From positions 13,360 to 77,359 of the forward strand of contig JBEKRL010000003.1 in NCBI GenBank assembly GCA_049518775.1: a stretch of DNA of 64,000 nucleotides. Direction: 5' to 3'. This document shows, piece by piece, positions 1 to 8,745 of the stretch; the stretch's first letter is position 1, and every line of letters starts with the position of its first letter. A program made the position numbers and the translations under genes. Source of the stretch: Bog-877 sp049518775 (lineage in GTDB: Bacteria > Chloroflexota > Dormibacteria > Aeolococcales > Bog-877). The notes below the pieces were generated by a model, which searched no databases, was not told the origin of the DNA, and saw only the letters and a program-made list of their open reading frames with translations.

Positions 1-1488
1 CCGTCTGAGATCGAGCGCTACCTTCTGAGTCCGGAAGTGGTCGCCAGGATGGCTGAGGCCCCGGTGCCGGCGACGCCCACCCGCAGTCGTCGCTTCCCGG
101 TCTGGGTCGAGCGTCCCCGCGCCCTCATCGGAGCGTGGTACGAGATGTTCCCCCGCTCCGAGGGCTCGGACGGACAGCACTCGGGCACCCTGGCCACGTC
201 TGAGCACAGGCTCCCGGCCATCGCCGACATGAAGTTTGACGTCGTCTACCTGCCCCCCATCCACCCCATCGGGGTGACCGGCCGCAGGGGGAGGAACAAC
301 GCCGCGGTGGCTCAGCCGGGAGAGCCCGGCTGCCCCTGGGCGATCGGATCTGCCCTTGGTGGCCACACCAGCATCCACCCCGAACTGGGGAATCTTGAGG
401 ACTTCCGCCACTTCGTCGGTAGAGCCGCCGAGCTGGGGCTGGAGGTCGCCCTCGACTATGCCCTGCAGTGCTCGCCCGACCACCCCTGGGTCACCCAGCA
501 CCCGGACTGGTTCCTGCACCGACCCGACGGGAGCATCCGCAACGCCGAGAACCCACCAAAACGGTACGAGGATGTCCTGCCGATGGATTTCGAGTGCTCT
601 GACTGGCGGGCGCTCTGGGACGCCTGTTACGACATCCTGGACTTCTGGGTTGGCCAGGGCGTGAAGATCTTCCGGGTCGACAATCCCCACACCAAGCCGT
701 TCCCCTTCTGGGCCTGGCTGATCGCCCGGCTGCGGGAAGCACACCCTGACGTGGTGTTGCTGGCGGAGGCCTTCACCAGGCCGGCTTTGATGGATGAGCT
801 CTCCAAGCTGGGCTTCAGCCAGAGCTACACCTACTTCACCTGGCGTTCCACCAAGGGGGACCTGCGCTCCTACCTCACCCACCTGACCCGCGACAGCGTC
901 GACTATCTCCGACCGAACTTCTTCACCAACACCCCGGACGTGCTCACCCTGGAGCTGCAGCAGGGCGGGCCCGAGGTCTTTCGGCGGCGCCTCATTCTGG
1001 CCGCCACTCTCTCCCCTTCCTATGGGATCTACAGCGGATTCGAGCTCTGCGAGAACCGCCCTCAGTCCGCCGACAGTGAGGATTACTGGGACTCCGAGAA
1101 GTACCAGTACCGGCCCCGGAACTGGGACCAGCCGGGGTCGCTGGCGCCCCTGGCGGCTCGCCTGAACCAGATCCGCCGAGACCACCCAGCCCTCCAACAG
1201 CTGCGCCGCCTCTACTTCCACCGGTCGGCCGACCCAGCTCTGCTGGTGTATTCGAAGCACACCGCAGACCGCTCCGACGTGGTCGTGGTTGCGGTCGACC
1301 TGGCGGCCGGGCGGCCCCGGCGGGCCCAGTTCTCCCTGTCGCTGAGGCGGCTGGGCCTGCGCCCGGGTGCCCGCGTTCGGGCTCACGAGCTGCTCCGGCA
1401 GACGAGCGAGACCTGGAGCGGCCGAGACCACCAGATCGACCTCGACGCTGGCAGCGTCCCCGCCCGCATCTACTGGGTAGAGACATGA
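1..1488 (+). CDS. glgE: GlgE, alpha-1,4-glucan:maltose-1-phosphate maltosyltransferase (5' partial)
   Basis: Transfers maltose from maltose-1-phosphate onto alpha-1,4-glucan chains, the last step of the TreS-Mak-GlgE route. The frame is open from base 1, so the N-terminal part lies outside the window; 495 residues are visible and the family is usually about 650-700 residues. Visible GH13_3 hallmarks are YLPPIHPIG, ALQCSPDHPW, the nucleophile block IFRVDNPHTKPFPFW (Asp codon at 679-681), the acid block LLAEAFTRP (Glu codon at 766-768) and SPSYGIYSGFELCE. A GTG at 37 is only an internal codon, because conserved sequence continues upstream of it. The stop overlaps the treS start as ATGA, which suggests translational coupling. 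No branching enzyme gene (glgB) is seen in the window. Confidence 0.93.
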   Translation, partial: PSEIERYLLSPEVVARMAEAPVPATPTRSRRFPVWVERPRALIGAWYEMFPRSEGSDGQHSGTLATSEHRLPAIADMKFDVVYLPPIHPIGVTGRRGRNNAAVAQPGEPGCPWAIGSALGGHTSIHPELGNLEDFRHFVGRAAELGLEVALDYALQCSPDHPWVTQHPDWFLHRPDGSIRNAENPPKRYEDVLPMDFECSDWRALWDACYDILDFWVGQGVKIFRVDNPHTKPFPFWAWLIARLREAHPDVVLLAEAFTRPALMDELSKLGFSQSYTYFTWRSTKGDLRSYLTHLTRDSVDYLRPNFFTNTPDVLTLELQQGGPEVFRRRLILAATLSPSYGIYSGFELCENRPQSADSEDYWDSEKYQYRPRNWDQPGSLAPLAARLNQIRRDHPALQQLRRLYFHRSADPALLVYSKHTADRSDVVVVAVDLAAGRPRRAQFSLSLRRLGLRPGARVRAHELLRQTSETWSGRDHQIDLDAGSVPARIYWVET

Positions 1489-3128
1489 CCCTGGTCGCCG
1501 ATCCGCACTGGTACCGCGACGCGGTCATCTACGAGGTGTTCGTTCGGGGCTTCTCCGACAGGAACGCTGACGGCATCGGGGATCTCCCCGGGCTGATCGA
1601 CAAGCTGGACTACCTCCACTGGCTGGGGATCGACTGCATCTGGCTCCTACCCATCTTCAACTCACCCCAGCGGGACGGTGGCTACGACATCTCGGACTTC
1701 TATGCCATCCAGCCCGAGTACGGGACCCTCGACGACGTTCGCCGACTGGTCGCCGAGGCCCACTCGCGCGGCATGCGCGTGATCACCGACCTGGTGGTCA
1801 ACCACACCTCCGACCAGCACCCCTGGTTCCAGGCAGCCCGCAGCGGGCCAGACTCCCCCACCCGGGACTGGTACGTCTGGAGCGACACCCCCAACCGCTA
1901 CCCCGGTGCCCGGGTGATCTTCGTGGACACCGAGACCTCCAACTGGACCTGGGACCCGAAGGCCGGCGCCTACTACTGGCACCGCTTCTTCAGCCACCAG
2001 CCCGATCTCAACTACGCCAACCCGGAGGTCCAGGACGCGATGCTGGACGTGATCCGCTTCTGGCTGGAAATGGGCCTGGACGGGCTGCGACTTGACGCCG
2101 TCCCCTATCTGTTCGAGGCCGAAGGCACCAACTGCGAGAACCTTCCTGAGACCCATGCCTTCCTGAAGCGGGTGCGCCGAGAGGTGGACGCCGCCTTCCC
2201 CGGACGACTGCTGCTGGCCGAGGCCAACCAGTGGCCCTCGGACGTGCGCGCGTACTTTGGCGACGGCGACGAGTGCCAGATGTGCTTCCACTTCCCCCTC
2301 ATGCCCCGGATGTTCATGGCCCTGCGCCAAGAGCAGCGCTACCCCATCAGCGAGATCCTGGCCCAGACTCCGGAGATTCCACCCGGCTGCCAGTGGGGAA
2401 TCTTCTTGCGCAACCACGACGAGCTGACCCTGGAGATGGTCAGTGATGCCGAGCGTGACTACATGTACTCCGAGTACGCCAGCGACCCGCGGATGAAGCT
2501 CAACATCGGAATCCGACGTCGCTTGGCCCCGCTGCTCGGGAACGGCCGGCGCCAGATGGAGCTGCTCTATGGGCTGCTGCTCTCCCTGCCTGGCACTCCC
2601 GTCCTCTATTACGGAGACGAGATCGGAATGGGTGACAACCTCTACGTCGGGGACCGGGACGGAGTGCGCACCCCGATGCAGTGGAGTGGCGATCGCAATG
2701 CCGGCTTCTCCCGGGCCGACTTTGCCCAGCTCTATCTGCCTCCGCTGATGGATCCGCTCTACGGCTACCAGGCCTGCAACGTCGAGCAGCAGCAGCGCAC
2801 CGAGAGCTCTCTGCTCCAGTGGCTGCGTCGGTTCCTGCGGATCCGCCAGGCGCACCCGGTCTTCGGCCGCGGCACCTTCGAACTGGCTGAAGCAACCAAC
2901 CCTTCGATCCTCGCGTTCGTGCGATCCTCCGACACTGAGACCATCCTCTGCGTGAACAACCTTTCTCGATTCGCCCAGCCGGTCACGCTGGACATCCGCA
3001 AGTTCGCCGGCACAGTCCCGGTAGAGTTGGTGGGCCGGGTGCCCTTCCCGCGGGTGAGGTCGCGTCCCTACCCGCTGACCCTCGGTCCTCATGGCTTCTA
3101 CTGGCTGCGGCTGGAGGCACAACCATGA
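1485..3128 (+). CDS. treS: Trehalose synthase TreS (maltose alpha-D-glucosyltransferase)
   Basis: Interconverts trehalose and maltose and so feeds maltose to the downstream kinase. 547 residues of GH13_16 type: it opens with WYRDAVIYEVFVRGFSD and has DLVVNHTSDQHPWF, nucleophile block GLRLDAVPYL (Asp about residue 204), LLLAEANQWP (acid Glu about 246), FLRNHDELTLEM, and GDRDGVRTPMQWSGDRN. The length matches the stand-alone enzyme, not the TreS-maltokinase fusion found in some actinobacteria. Both ends overlap neighbours by 4 bp (ATGA), so glgE, treS and the maltokinase gene form one tight operon. Confidence 0.95.
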   Translation: MTLVADPHWYRDAVIYEVFVRGFSDRNADGIGDLPGLIDKLDYLHWLGIDCIWLLPIFNSPQRDGGYDISDFYAIQPEYGTLDDVRRLVAEAHSRGMRVITDLVVNHTSDQHPWFQAARSGPDSPTRDWYVWSDTPNRYPGARVIFVDTETSNWTWDPKAGAYYWHRFFSHQPDLNYANPEVQDAMLDVIRFWLEMGLDGLRLDAVPYLFEAEGTNCENLPETHAFLKRVRREVDAAFPGRLLLAEANQWPSDVRAYFGDGDECQMCFHFPLMPRMFMALRQEQRYPISEILAQTPEIPPGCQWGIFLRNHDELTLEMVSDAERDYMYSEYASDPRMKLNIGIRRRLAPLLGNGRRQMELLYGLLLSLPGTPVLYYGDEIGMGDNLYVGDRDGVRTPMQWSGDRNAGFSRADFAQLYLPPLMDPLYGYQACNVEQQQRTESSLLQWLRRFLRIRQAHPVFGRGTFELAEATNPSILAFVRSSDTETILCVNNLSRFAQPVTLDIRKFAGTVPVELVGRVPFPRVRSRPYPLTLGPHGFYWLRLEAQP

Positions 3129-4672
3129 GCGAGGCACCTCGGCTCTCAGATCTGGCCGATATCGAGTCGGTGCTGGCCGCCGGCCTGGCCCAAGAGCGCT
3201 GGTTCGCCGACAAGGACCGCCCCATGCAAAGGCTGGAGGTCCAGGAGACCTTCTGGGTCCGGCGGGAGGTCCCGGGGCTGGCCGTCGTCCTAGTGCAGGC
3301 CCACTTCGACGGCGGGCCCCCGGCCACCTACCAACTGGTCCTGGGACTGCGCCCCTGGGACCGCCGTCTGCCCCGGGCGGTGAGGTCGGCGGCCGTGCGG
3401 GTGCCGGTCCTACCCGGAGCCCCCGCGGCGGGTGGGCCTACGTGGGCTGTTTATGACGCTTTCACGGACCCGGTCCTAAGCTCTCAGTTCCTGCGGTCGC
3501 TCGCGGACAGCCGCACCGTCTCTGGGGACGGGTCCGACCGGCTCCATTTCCGTCTCCTCCATCCGCCGCTGGCAATCCGTCCCGGGCTTGAGCCGCGACC
3601 CTCTGCTCCGAGTGACGAGAGCCAGTCCACGGTCCTCTACGGGGAGGAGATCCTGATCAAGGTCCTGCGACGGATCTGGCCGGGGGTCAGCCCCGAGGTT
3701 GAGTTGCTGGAGGCCCTGGACAAGGTCGGATTCAGGGGGATCGCCCGACCTCTGGGCATGGTTGAGGCGACCTTGGACGGAGCCAGCGCCCCGCTGGCGG
3801 TGGCACAGACCTACCTGCGCAATGGCACCGACGGCTTCTCCTTGGCGCTCACCTCTCTACGCGACCTCTACAGCGACCTGCTTATCGATGCAGACGGAGC
3901 TCTCCCACTGCCATCCGACTGCCGGCAGGCCGTGGAGCACCAGGGGGGCTCGTTCGCCGGAGCGGCCGCAGCGATCGGGACCCTCACTGCCGAGATGCAC
4001 CTGGCACTCGCCCGGCTCAGGGGCAGCCCCGAGCTCGAGGCCGGTCCCCTCACTCGCGATGACCTCCAGGGGATCGCCGCCGAGATCGATTCCTCCGTGG
4101 AGAAGCTTCTGGCCCTCGCCGATGCCCGCCTGGAGCCCCTCGCGGTTCACGCCACCGTGCTTCACGATCTGGCTCGCCAGGTGATCGCCTTGGAGCCCTC
4201 CGGTGCCGCCATTCGCATCCACGGCGACTACCACCTGGGCCAGCTTCTGATGACCGACTCGGGCTGGCACGCGCTGGACTTCGAGGGGCGGCCCTCCGTC
4301 CCGATTGCGGCCAGGCGGCGCCGGCACAGTCCCATCCGGGATCTGGCGGGCATGCTCCGCTCCTTCGATTACGCCGCCTCGGTGGCGCTGAGGCAGCAGG
4401 TCAACTCCGCCGATGTGAGTGCGGCCAGCCTGGCGCCGTTCGGCCGCGCTTGGTCAGCGCTCGCCAGAGAGGCCTTCATGCATCGCTACCTGGCCCTCAC
4501 GGCAGGGAGCGGGCTCTTGCCAGATGACGCCGCCGCCAGGGACTTGCTGCTCACCACACTCCAAGCAGGACAGGCGCTCTACGAGATCGATTACGAGCTG
4601 CGGAACCGGCCAGACTGGGTCGCCATCCCGCTTGAGGGAATGGCTCGCCTGCTCAATTCCGACCCTGGCTAA
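3125..4672 (+). CDS. mak: Maltokinase (Pep2-type)
   Basis: ATP-dependent phosphorylation of maltose to maltose-1-phosphate, the donor used by GlgE. 515 residues. The N-terminal cap contains ERWFADKDRP, comparable to the RWFGGKGR-type motif of the family. The kinase core has the catalytic loop IRIHGDYHLGQLL and the metal-binding motif ALDFEGRP, followed by a stretch on removal from service of glycan intermediates typical only by position (RDLAGMLRSFDYAA). The start ATG overlaps the treS stop. With the two preceding genes this gives the complete TreS-Mak-GlgE set. No obvious terminator follows before the opposite-strand LysM gene. Confidence 0.92.
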   Translation: MSEAPRLSDLADIESVLAAGLAQERWFADKDRPMQRLEVQETFWVRREVPGLAVVLVQAHFDGGPPATYQLVLGLRPWDRRLPRAVRSAAVRVPVLPGAPAAGGPTWAVYDAFTDPVLSSQFLRSLADSRTVSGDGSDRLHFRLLHPPLAIRPGLEPRPSAPSDESQSTVLYGEEILIKVLRRIWPGVSPEVELLEALDKVGFRGIARPLGMVEATLDGASAPLAVAQTYLRNGTDGFSLALTSLRDLYSDLLIDADGALPLPSDCRQAVEHQGGSFAGAAAAIGTLTAEMHLALARLRGSPELEAGPLTRDDLQGIAAEIDSSVEKLLALADARLEPLAVHATVLHDLARQVIALEPSGAAIRIHGDYHLGQLLMTDSGWHALDFEGRPSVPIAARRRRHSPIRDLAGMLRSFDYAASVALRQQVNSADVSAASLAPFGRAWSALAREAFMHRYLALTAGSGLLPDDAAARDLLLTTLQAGQALYEIDYELRNRPDWVAIPLEGMARLLNSDPG

Positions 4673-4760
4673 CCTCGTGTCGGCTCAGAGGATCCCTAGG
4701 TGCGTGCGCCCCAACGGAACGAGTCTCCCGCACCTCCTCTCCGACTTGCCCAGATCCCTC

Positions 4761-5093
4761 TCAGGCCGGCGGTAGCACAAGCCGCTCGCCAGGGGTGATC
4801 ACGGCACCATGCAGCGAGTTGGCCGCTTCGATAGCGCTGATTGCGGCTCGGGGATCGGTCTGGGGATAGTGCTGACTCGCGATCGACCACAGGGTCTGCC
4901 CCGGCCGGACCACGACTGAAGGCCCCGCCCACCCGGAGGTGCCCAGCACGGCCTGCATCATGACCGCACCGATCAGTGCGGTCAGCACCAGCAGCTTCGC
5001 CAGCAGGCGCAGCCCGGGCCGCCCCCCTCGGCCAGCGATCCGCCGGGTCGGGGTAATGGGACGTGGTCCTCGGGATTCGACTCGCTCGTACAT
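4761..5093 (-). CDS. LysM-domain membrane protein, probable YneA-type SOS cell-division inhibitor
   Basis: 110 residues: a basic N-terminus, one transmembrane segment (about residues 29-50) and one LysM domain (about 59-108, with VVRPGQTLWSIASQHYP and ITPGERLVLP), so an anchored protein reaching the peptidoglycan. The same architecture is found in Bacillus YneA and mycobacterial Rv2719c, SOS-induced division regulators encoded beside lexA. Here lexA lies 1.7 kb away. The promoter carries a perfect LexA box in its spacer, and a second near-match box overlaps the ATG. The predicted transcript start is almost at the ATG, so the message looks leaderless. The domain call is sure; the division-inhibitor role is inferred from architecture, position and operators. 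Confidence 0.82.
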   Translation of the reverse strand: MYERVESRGPRPITPTRRIAGRGGRPGLRLLAKLLVLTALIGAVMMQAVLGTSGWAGPSVVVRPGQTLWSIASQHYPQTDPRAAISAIEAANSLHGAVITPGERLVLPPA

Positions 5094-5121
5094 CTGTTCG
5101 TATTATGGGGAACAGCTGTTC
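5088..5121 (-). promoter_or_regulatory. Two LexA (SOS) boxes for the LysM gene
   Basis: GAACAGCTGTTC at 5110-5121 is a perfect match to the Gram-positive LexA core GAAC-N4-GTTC. A second site, GTACATCTGTTC at 5088-5099 (one mismatch), overlaps the start codon at 5091-5093. Binding would block both promoter and translation start region. Confidence 0.85.
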
Positions 5122-5130
5122 GATTGTCAA
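5102..5130 (-). promoter_or_regulatory. Sigma-70-type promoter of the LysM gene
   Basis: On the minus strand TTGACA (5125-5130), a 17-bp spacer, then CATAAT (5102-5107). The perfect LexA box fills the spacer. Only 8 bases separate the -10 element from the ATG, implying a leaderless or nearly leaderless mRNA. Confidence 0.8.
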
Positions 5131-5873
5131 GGTCATCCGCCAGAGGTGCGTGCTGTGGTGACGGCTCACGGACGCGCCCCATACCCTCTCAGTCACCGTG
5201 CGGCCTGACACGGCGGGAGTCGCCGAGGACGGCTTGGCTGGACTCGCCAGCGATCTGACGCCAGCGCAGCTGTTCTTTGCCGGGTCGTCGGGGTGAACTA
5301 TCAGGCCGACCGTCGTCCCGAGCGCCAGCCTACGAAGCATGGCCACCCCGTACGGGCCACGGGCACCCGCAGCCACTCCCCGCTCACCCTCACCAGCCTC
5401 CTGAACGGACAGCCGGCACTGGGAGCGGCGGTCGGGGGCGCCATGGCCGTGGAGTGGAGATTGCCAGCGGAGGGGGACCCCGAGGTACCGGCCCGAGGGC
5501 CTCACAGTCGCGGTCGCAGCGATGCTGGTCTCAACCGAGCTCTTGCCGGGCTAGCTTGGCCGACCAGGAAAGCAGGCACCAGCGCCGCCTCGGCCGCACT
5601 CAGAGCGACCCGCTCGGACCAGCGGCGGACAGGTCGAAGTCCTTCGTCGTGCTGGCCGGGCGAGTACTCCCCGGTGGGCTTCAGCGGGCCATCGTCCCAG
5701 CCCGCGATGAGAAGAACCTCGGCGCTGGCGCGGCCTTTTCCCGGAAGAGGGGATGCCACAGCCAGCGGTGGGTCGCCGGCCCCAACAAGTCCCCGCGGAC
5801 CCTCCCCGGGCAGGGCTGCGCCTTCGCTTGCTTGGTAGAGGCATCGCCTCAGATGGCTCCTTGGCAAGCCCTC
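5131..5873. other. About 740 bp without a recognisable gene
   Basis: The region lies between the LysM promoter and the 3' end of the GDPD gene. Open frames exist on both strands (for example 5293-5838 plus and 5502-5867 minus), but they are arginine/proline/serine-rich with no known domain, as expected of chance frames in GC-rich DNA. I see no tRNA, no conserved ncRNA core and no insertion sequence end. It may hold a decayed gene, but nothing supports a specific identity. Confidence 0.5.
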
Positions 5874-6605
5874 TCATGCCCGCGGCCGCTGGAGCAGGCT
5901 GCGCAGCTCGAGCGCCAACTCTGCCCGGTCGGTCACCACTCCCCAGACGGCGTCGCAGGCGAGCCACCGCCTCAGCACCCGGGGCCCGTTCACCGTCCAG
6001 GGCAGCAGCTCAAGCCCGGCCCCGCGGGCGTGGACAATGAGTTGTTCGCGCAGGAGACGGTGGTGCAGAGCCAGATGGGTCGCCCCCACCGAGCTGGCGG
6101 CCTGGACCGGGTCATGCTCTCCCCCACGACCCAAGGGCCGGGCCCAGATCAATCCCAGTCTGACGTTGAGGTCCAGGGCCCGGAGCTCACCCACCACCTT
6201 GGTCGAGAAGGAGGAGAGGAGTACCAACCCGGGCAGGGCCTGCCTTCGCACCACCTCAGACACCTCGGCCACGCACTCCGAGTCCTTCAACTCTAGGTCG
6301 ATACCGATTCGACCGCGGGTCAGATCCAGGACCTCCTCCAGCCTGGGGACCGGCCTGCCGATGAGTTCAACCACTTCGCGATGGGTCAGGGAGTGGATGG
6401 AGCGTCCCTGTACCACTCCGTCATGGAGCACTATTAGCTCCCCCGACCCGCACCTCCACACGTCGAACTCCACCATGTCTGCCCCCAGCCCCACCGCGCC
6501 CTCGAAGGCAGCCAGGGTGTTCTCCGGGGCGATCCCCCAGGCTCCCCGGTGAGCGACCACAAGCGGCGTCAACTGAGCGACCTGGCCGAGGTGATCACCA
6601 GTCAC
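5874..6605 (-). CDS. Glycerophosphodiester phosphodiesterase family protein
   Basis: Hydrolyses glycerophosphodiesters to glycerol-3-phosphate and an alcohol; family GDPD, TIM barrel. The active-site motif VVAHRGAWGIAPENTLAAF is near the N-terminus, followed by GADMVEFDVW and LIVLHDGVV, then RIGIDLELKD; WTVNGPRVLRRWL and DAVWGVVTDRA lie at the end. The frame stays open to 6731, but that would place the start inside the lexA promoter. The GTG at 6605 gives 243 residues, normal for the compact family. No signal peptide is seen, so it is probably cytoplasmic. It is divergent from lexA, about 190 bp apart. Confidence 0.85.
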   Translation of the reverse strand: MTGDHLGQVAQLTPLVVAHRGAWGIAPENTLAAFEGAVGLGADMVEFDVWRCGSGELIVLHDGVVQGRSIHSLTHREVVELIGRPVPRLEEVLDLTRGRIGIDLELKDSECVAEVSEVVRRQALPGLVLLSSFSTKVVGELRALDLNVRLGLIWARPLGRGGEHDPVQAASSVGATHLALHHRLLREQLIVHARGAGLELLPWTVNGPRVLRRWLACDAVWGVVTDRAELALELRSLLQRPRA

Positions 6606-6692
6606 CTCTGCAGAAGTGGCGGCCGCGCCCGCTGGACGGCTGGCCTCGGCGCAGCACCAGATCTCCCCGAAGGCGGCTCGCCCCCTTGAAGC

Positions 6693-6750
6693 GAACAGCC
6701 GTTTGCACCGGGGCCTCGTTGGTGCTACCATCTTGATCGATCATTTGTTC
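6693..6750 (+). promoter_or_regulatory. lexA promoter with two LexA boxes
   Basis: TTGCAC (6703-6708), 17-bp spacer, TACCAT (6726-6731). LexA-like sites flank it: GAACAGCCGTTT at 6693-6704, overlapping the -35, and GATCATTTGTTC at 6739-6750, at the expected transcript start. Each has one mismatch to GAAC-N4-GTTC. This is the arrangement expected for lexA autorepression. Confidence 0.75.
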
Positions 6751-6797
6751 TGGGGCCGGGCGACGCAAAGCTGGGCCCCGTCGAAGGGAGCCGTCAG

Positions 6798-7436
6798 ATG
6801 CCCGAAGGCCTCCATCCGCGCCAGCAGGAAATCCTCGACTACCTGCGATCCCGCAGCCGTGACGGCGCCTACCCACCGTCGGTCCGAGAGATTGGGCGGG
6901 CGGTGGGACTGAGTTCGAGTTCGACCGTCCAGAATCATCTCAATCTCCTGGAGCGCCGGGGACTCATCCGCCGCGACCCCACCAAGTCTCGGACGGTGCT
7001 CCTCACCGACTTCACCCCGGCTTCGCGCCAATTGTCGCAATCCCACTGGCTACCGCTGGTTGGCCAGGTCGCGGCCGGTGCTCCCCTGCTCGCCGAGCAG
7101 AACATCGAGGATCGCATCGCCGTCGGCCCGGAGATCGCCGGTGGGGACGACTCCTTCCTGCTGCGGGTGAGGGGCGACAGCATGACCGGTGATGGCATCT
7201 TCGATGGTGACCTCGTCGTGGTCAAGCCCAACTGTGACGTGCCCAATGGGAGCATGGCCGTGGTCCGGGTGGAGAATCCGGCCACCGGTGAGGGCGAAGT
7301 CACAGTCAAACGGATCTATCGAGAGCAGGGCCACCTCCGGCTCCAGCCATCCAACGATGCCTATGCCCCGCTGATCGTCACCGAAGCGGAGCTGGAGGGC
7401 AAGGTGGTCGCCGTCATCCGGGTACTCGGTCCGTAG
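6798..7436 (+). CDS. lexA: LexA repressor
   Basis: SOS repressor and self-cleaving S24 peptidase. 212 residues. N-terminal winged helix (about 1-70, with PPSVREIGRAVGLSSSSTV), then the Ala-Gly cleavage site in QVAAGAP (A93-G94), catalytic Ser128 in RGDSMTGDGI and catalytic Lys171 in VTVKRIYRE. RecA filaments stimulate cleavage between A93 and G94, releasing repression. Its probable targets in this window, by box matches, are lexA itself, recA and the LysM gene. Convergent with hflX, with 22 bp between the stops. Confidence 0.97.
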   Translation: MPEGLHPRQQEILDYLRSRSRDGAYPPSVREIGRAVGLSSSSTVQNHLNLLERRGLIRRDPTKSRTVLLTDFTPASRQLSQSHWLPLVGQVAAGAPLLAEQNIEDRIAVGPEIAGGDDSFLLRVRGDSMTGDGIFDGDLVVVKPNCDVPNGSMAVVRVENPATGEGEVTVKRIYREQGHLRLQPSNDAYAPLIVTEAELEGKVVAVIRVLGP

Positions 7437-7458
7437 CTAGGGCCGGCCGGTCGGCTGG

Positions 7459-8745
7459 CTACTTGTCCGCCTCATCCCGGCCCATGGTCTGGACCATCGA
7501 CTCCGGGAGTCGCCCGCGAACCCGGATCCCGTCGCTGGTGAAATCCTCAGCCTCGACCACGCCGTAGCGGCGCCACCTGGACAGGGCAGCCCAGTTGTCA
7601 TAGGCGATCACGGTCTCCACCGGCAGCATGTCGCGGACCAGGGCCTCGCCAATGGCAGACCGAAGTGAGTCCAGTCCTTCTCCGCTCACTGCGCTCACGG
7701 AGACGACATCCAGGTAGGGGGTCCGCTGCAAGGTGCTGAGTCGCCTGCGACTGTCCGGGGAGCAAAGATCCACCTTGCTAATTGCGAGGAGGATCGGCCG
7801 GTCCTCGAGATCGAGCTCCCGGAGGGTGCTGTGGACGGTCTCCAGCCGCTTCTCGGCGCCGGCCCGGCTCGCGTCCAGCACATGGACCAGGAGGTCCGCT
7901 TCCGCAAGCTCCTCCAGAGTGGCATGGAACGCGGCTACCAATTCGTGGGGCAGCTTCTGAATGAAGCCCACGGTGTCCACCAGCAGGCATGGCTGACCCA
8001 GAGGCAGCCGCACCGCCCTAGTGGTCGGGTCCAGAGTGGCAAAGAGCTGGTTCTCCGTCAGAGCCCCGCCCTCAGTCAGAGCGTTGAGCAGGGTGGACTT
8101 GCCAGCGTTGGTGTAGCCAACTAGCGCAACCGTCCGAAAGGGCAGGCGACGGCGACTCTCCCGGTGCAGCGAGCGCTCGTCCTCGAGCTGGGACAGCTCC
8201 TTCTGGAGTGACCGGAGACGGTTTCGAATCCGGCGCCGGTCACTCTCCAGCTTCTGCTCGCCTGGACCTCTGGTCCCAATGCCACCCCCCAGGCGAGACA
8301 GTCCCTCGGTGCTGGCGAGTCTTGGCAGGAGATGCTCCAGCTGGGCCACCTCCACCTGGATCCTGCCCTCTCGAGACCGGGCGTGCTGGGCGAAGATGTC
8401 AAGGATCAGGCCGGTGCGGTCGACGATCGGCACTTCCAACTCCCGCTCCAGATTCCGCTGCTGGCGTGGTGAGAGGTCATCGTTGGTGATGAGCAGGCCG
8501 AACCCCAGGCTCTCCCTGAGCGCCCGCAGTTCAGCTATCTTGCCGCTCCCGAAGAAGAGCGACGGGTCGACCTGAGGGCGCTTCTGGACGTCGGACCCCA
8601 CCACCTCGGCACCGGCTGTCCGTGCCAGCTCGCGGAGCTCGTCCATCTCCAGTTCCACCTGGTTGAGGGCCCGCTCCGAGGGCACCCAGCCGAGCAGAAA
8701 GGCCCGCTCACGATCGCTCCGAAGAGACTCGTCGAATACTCTCAA
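7459..8745 (-). CDS. hflX: HflX ribosome-associated GTPase
   Basis: GTPase that binds and splits ribosomes, often under stress. N-terminal HflX domain with DPSLFFGSGKIAEL, then SRLGGGIGTRGPGEQKLE and a helical linker; the G domain has GYTNAGKSTLLNAL (G1), DPTTRAV (G2), LLVDTVGFI (G3) and ISKVD (G4). The frame is open further upstream, but a TTG at 8745 that overlaps the miaA stop as TTGA gives 428 residues, the usual family length; the extra upstream residues are the miaA gene read in another frame. It is the last gene of the miaB-mutS-mutL-miaA-hflX group. The miaA-hflX adjacency is widespread in bacteria. Confidence 0.93.
   Translation of the reverse strand: MRVFDESLRSDRERAFLLGWVPSERALNQVELEMDELRELARTAGAEVVGSDVQKRPQVDPSLFFGSGKIAELRALRESLGFGLLITNDDLSPRQQRNLERELEVPIVDRTGLILDIFAQHARSREGRIQVEVAQLEHLLPRLASTEGLSRLGGGIGTRGPGEQKLESDRRRIRNRLRSLQKELSQLEDERSLHRESRRRLPFRTVALVGYTNAGKSTLLNALTEGGALTENQLFATLDPTTRAVRLPLGQPCLLVDTVGFIQKLPHELVAAFHATLEELAEADLLVHVLDASRAGAEKRLETVHSTLRELDLEDRPILLAISKVDLCSPDSRRRLSTLQRTPYLDVVSVSAVSGEGLDSLRSAIGEALVRDMLPVETVIAYDNWAALSRWRRYGVVEAEDFTSDGIRVRGRLPESMVQTMGRDEADK

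Noticed and set aside
4696..5505. A 269-codon minus-strand frame across the LysM promoter
   Set aside because: It runs through the LysM gene in another frame and through the promoter/LexA boxes, with no recognisable domain.
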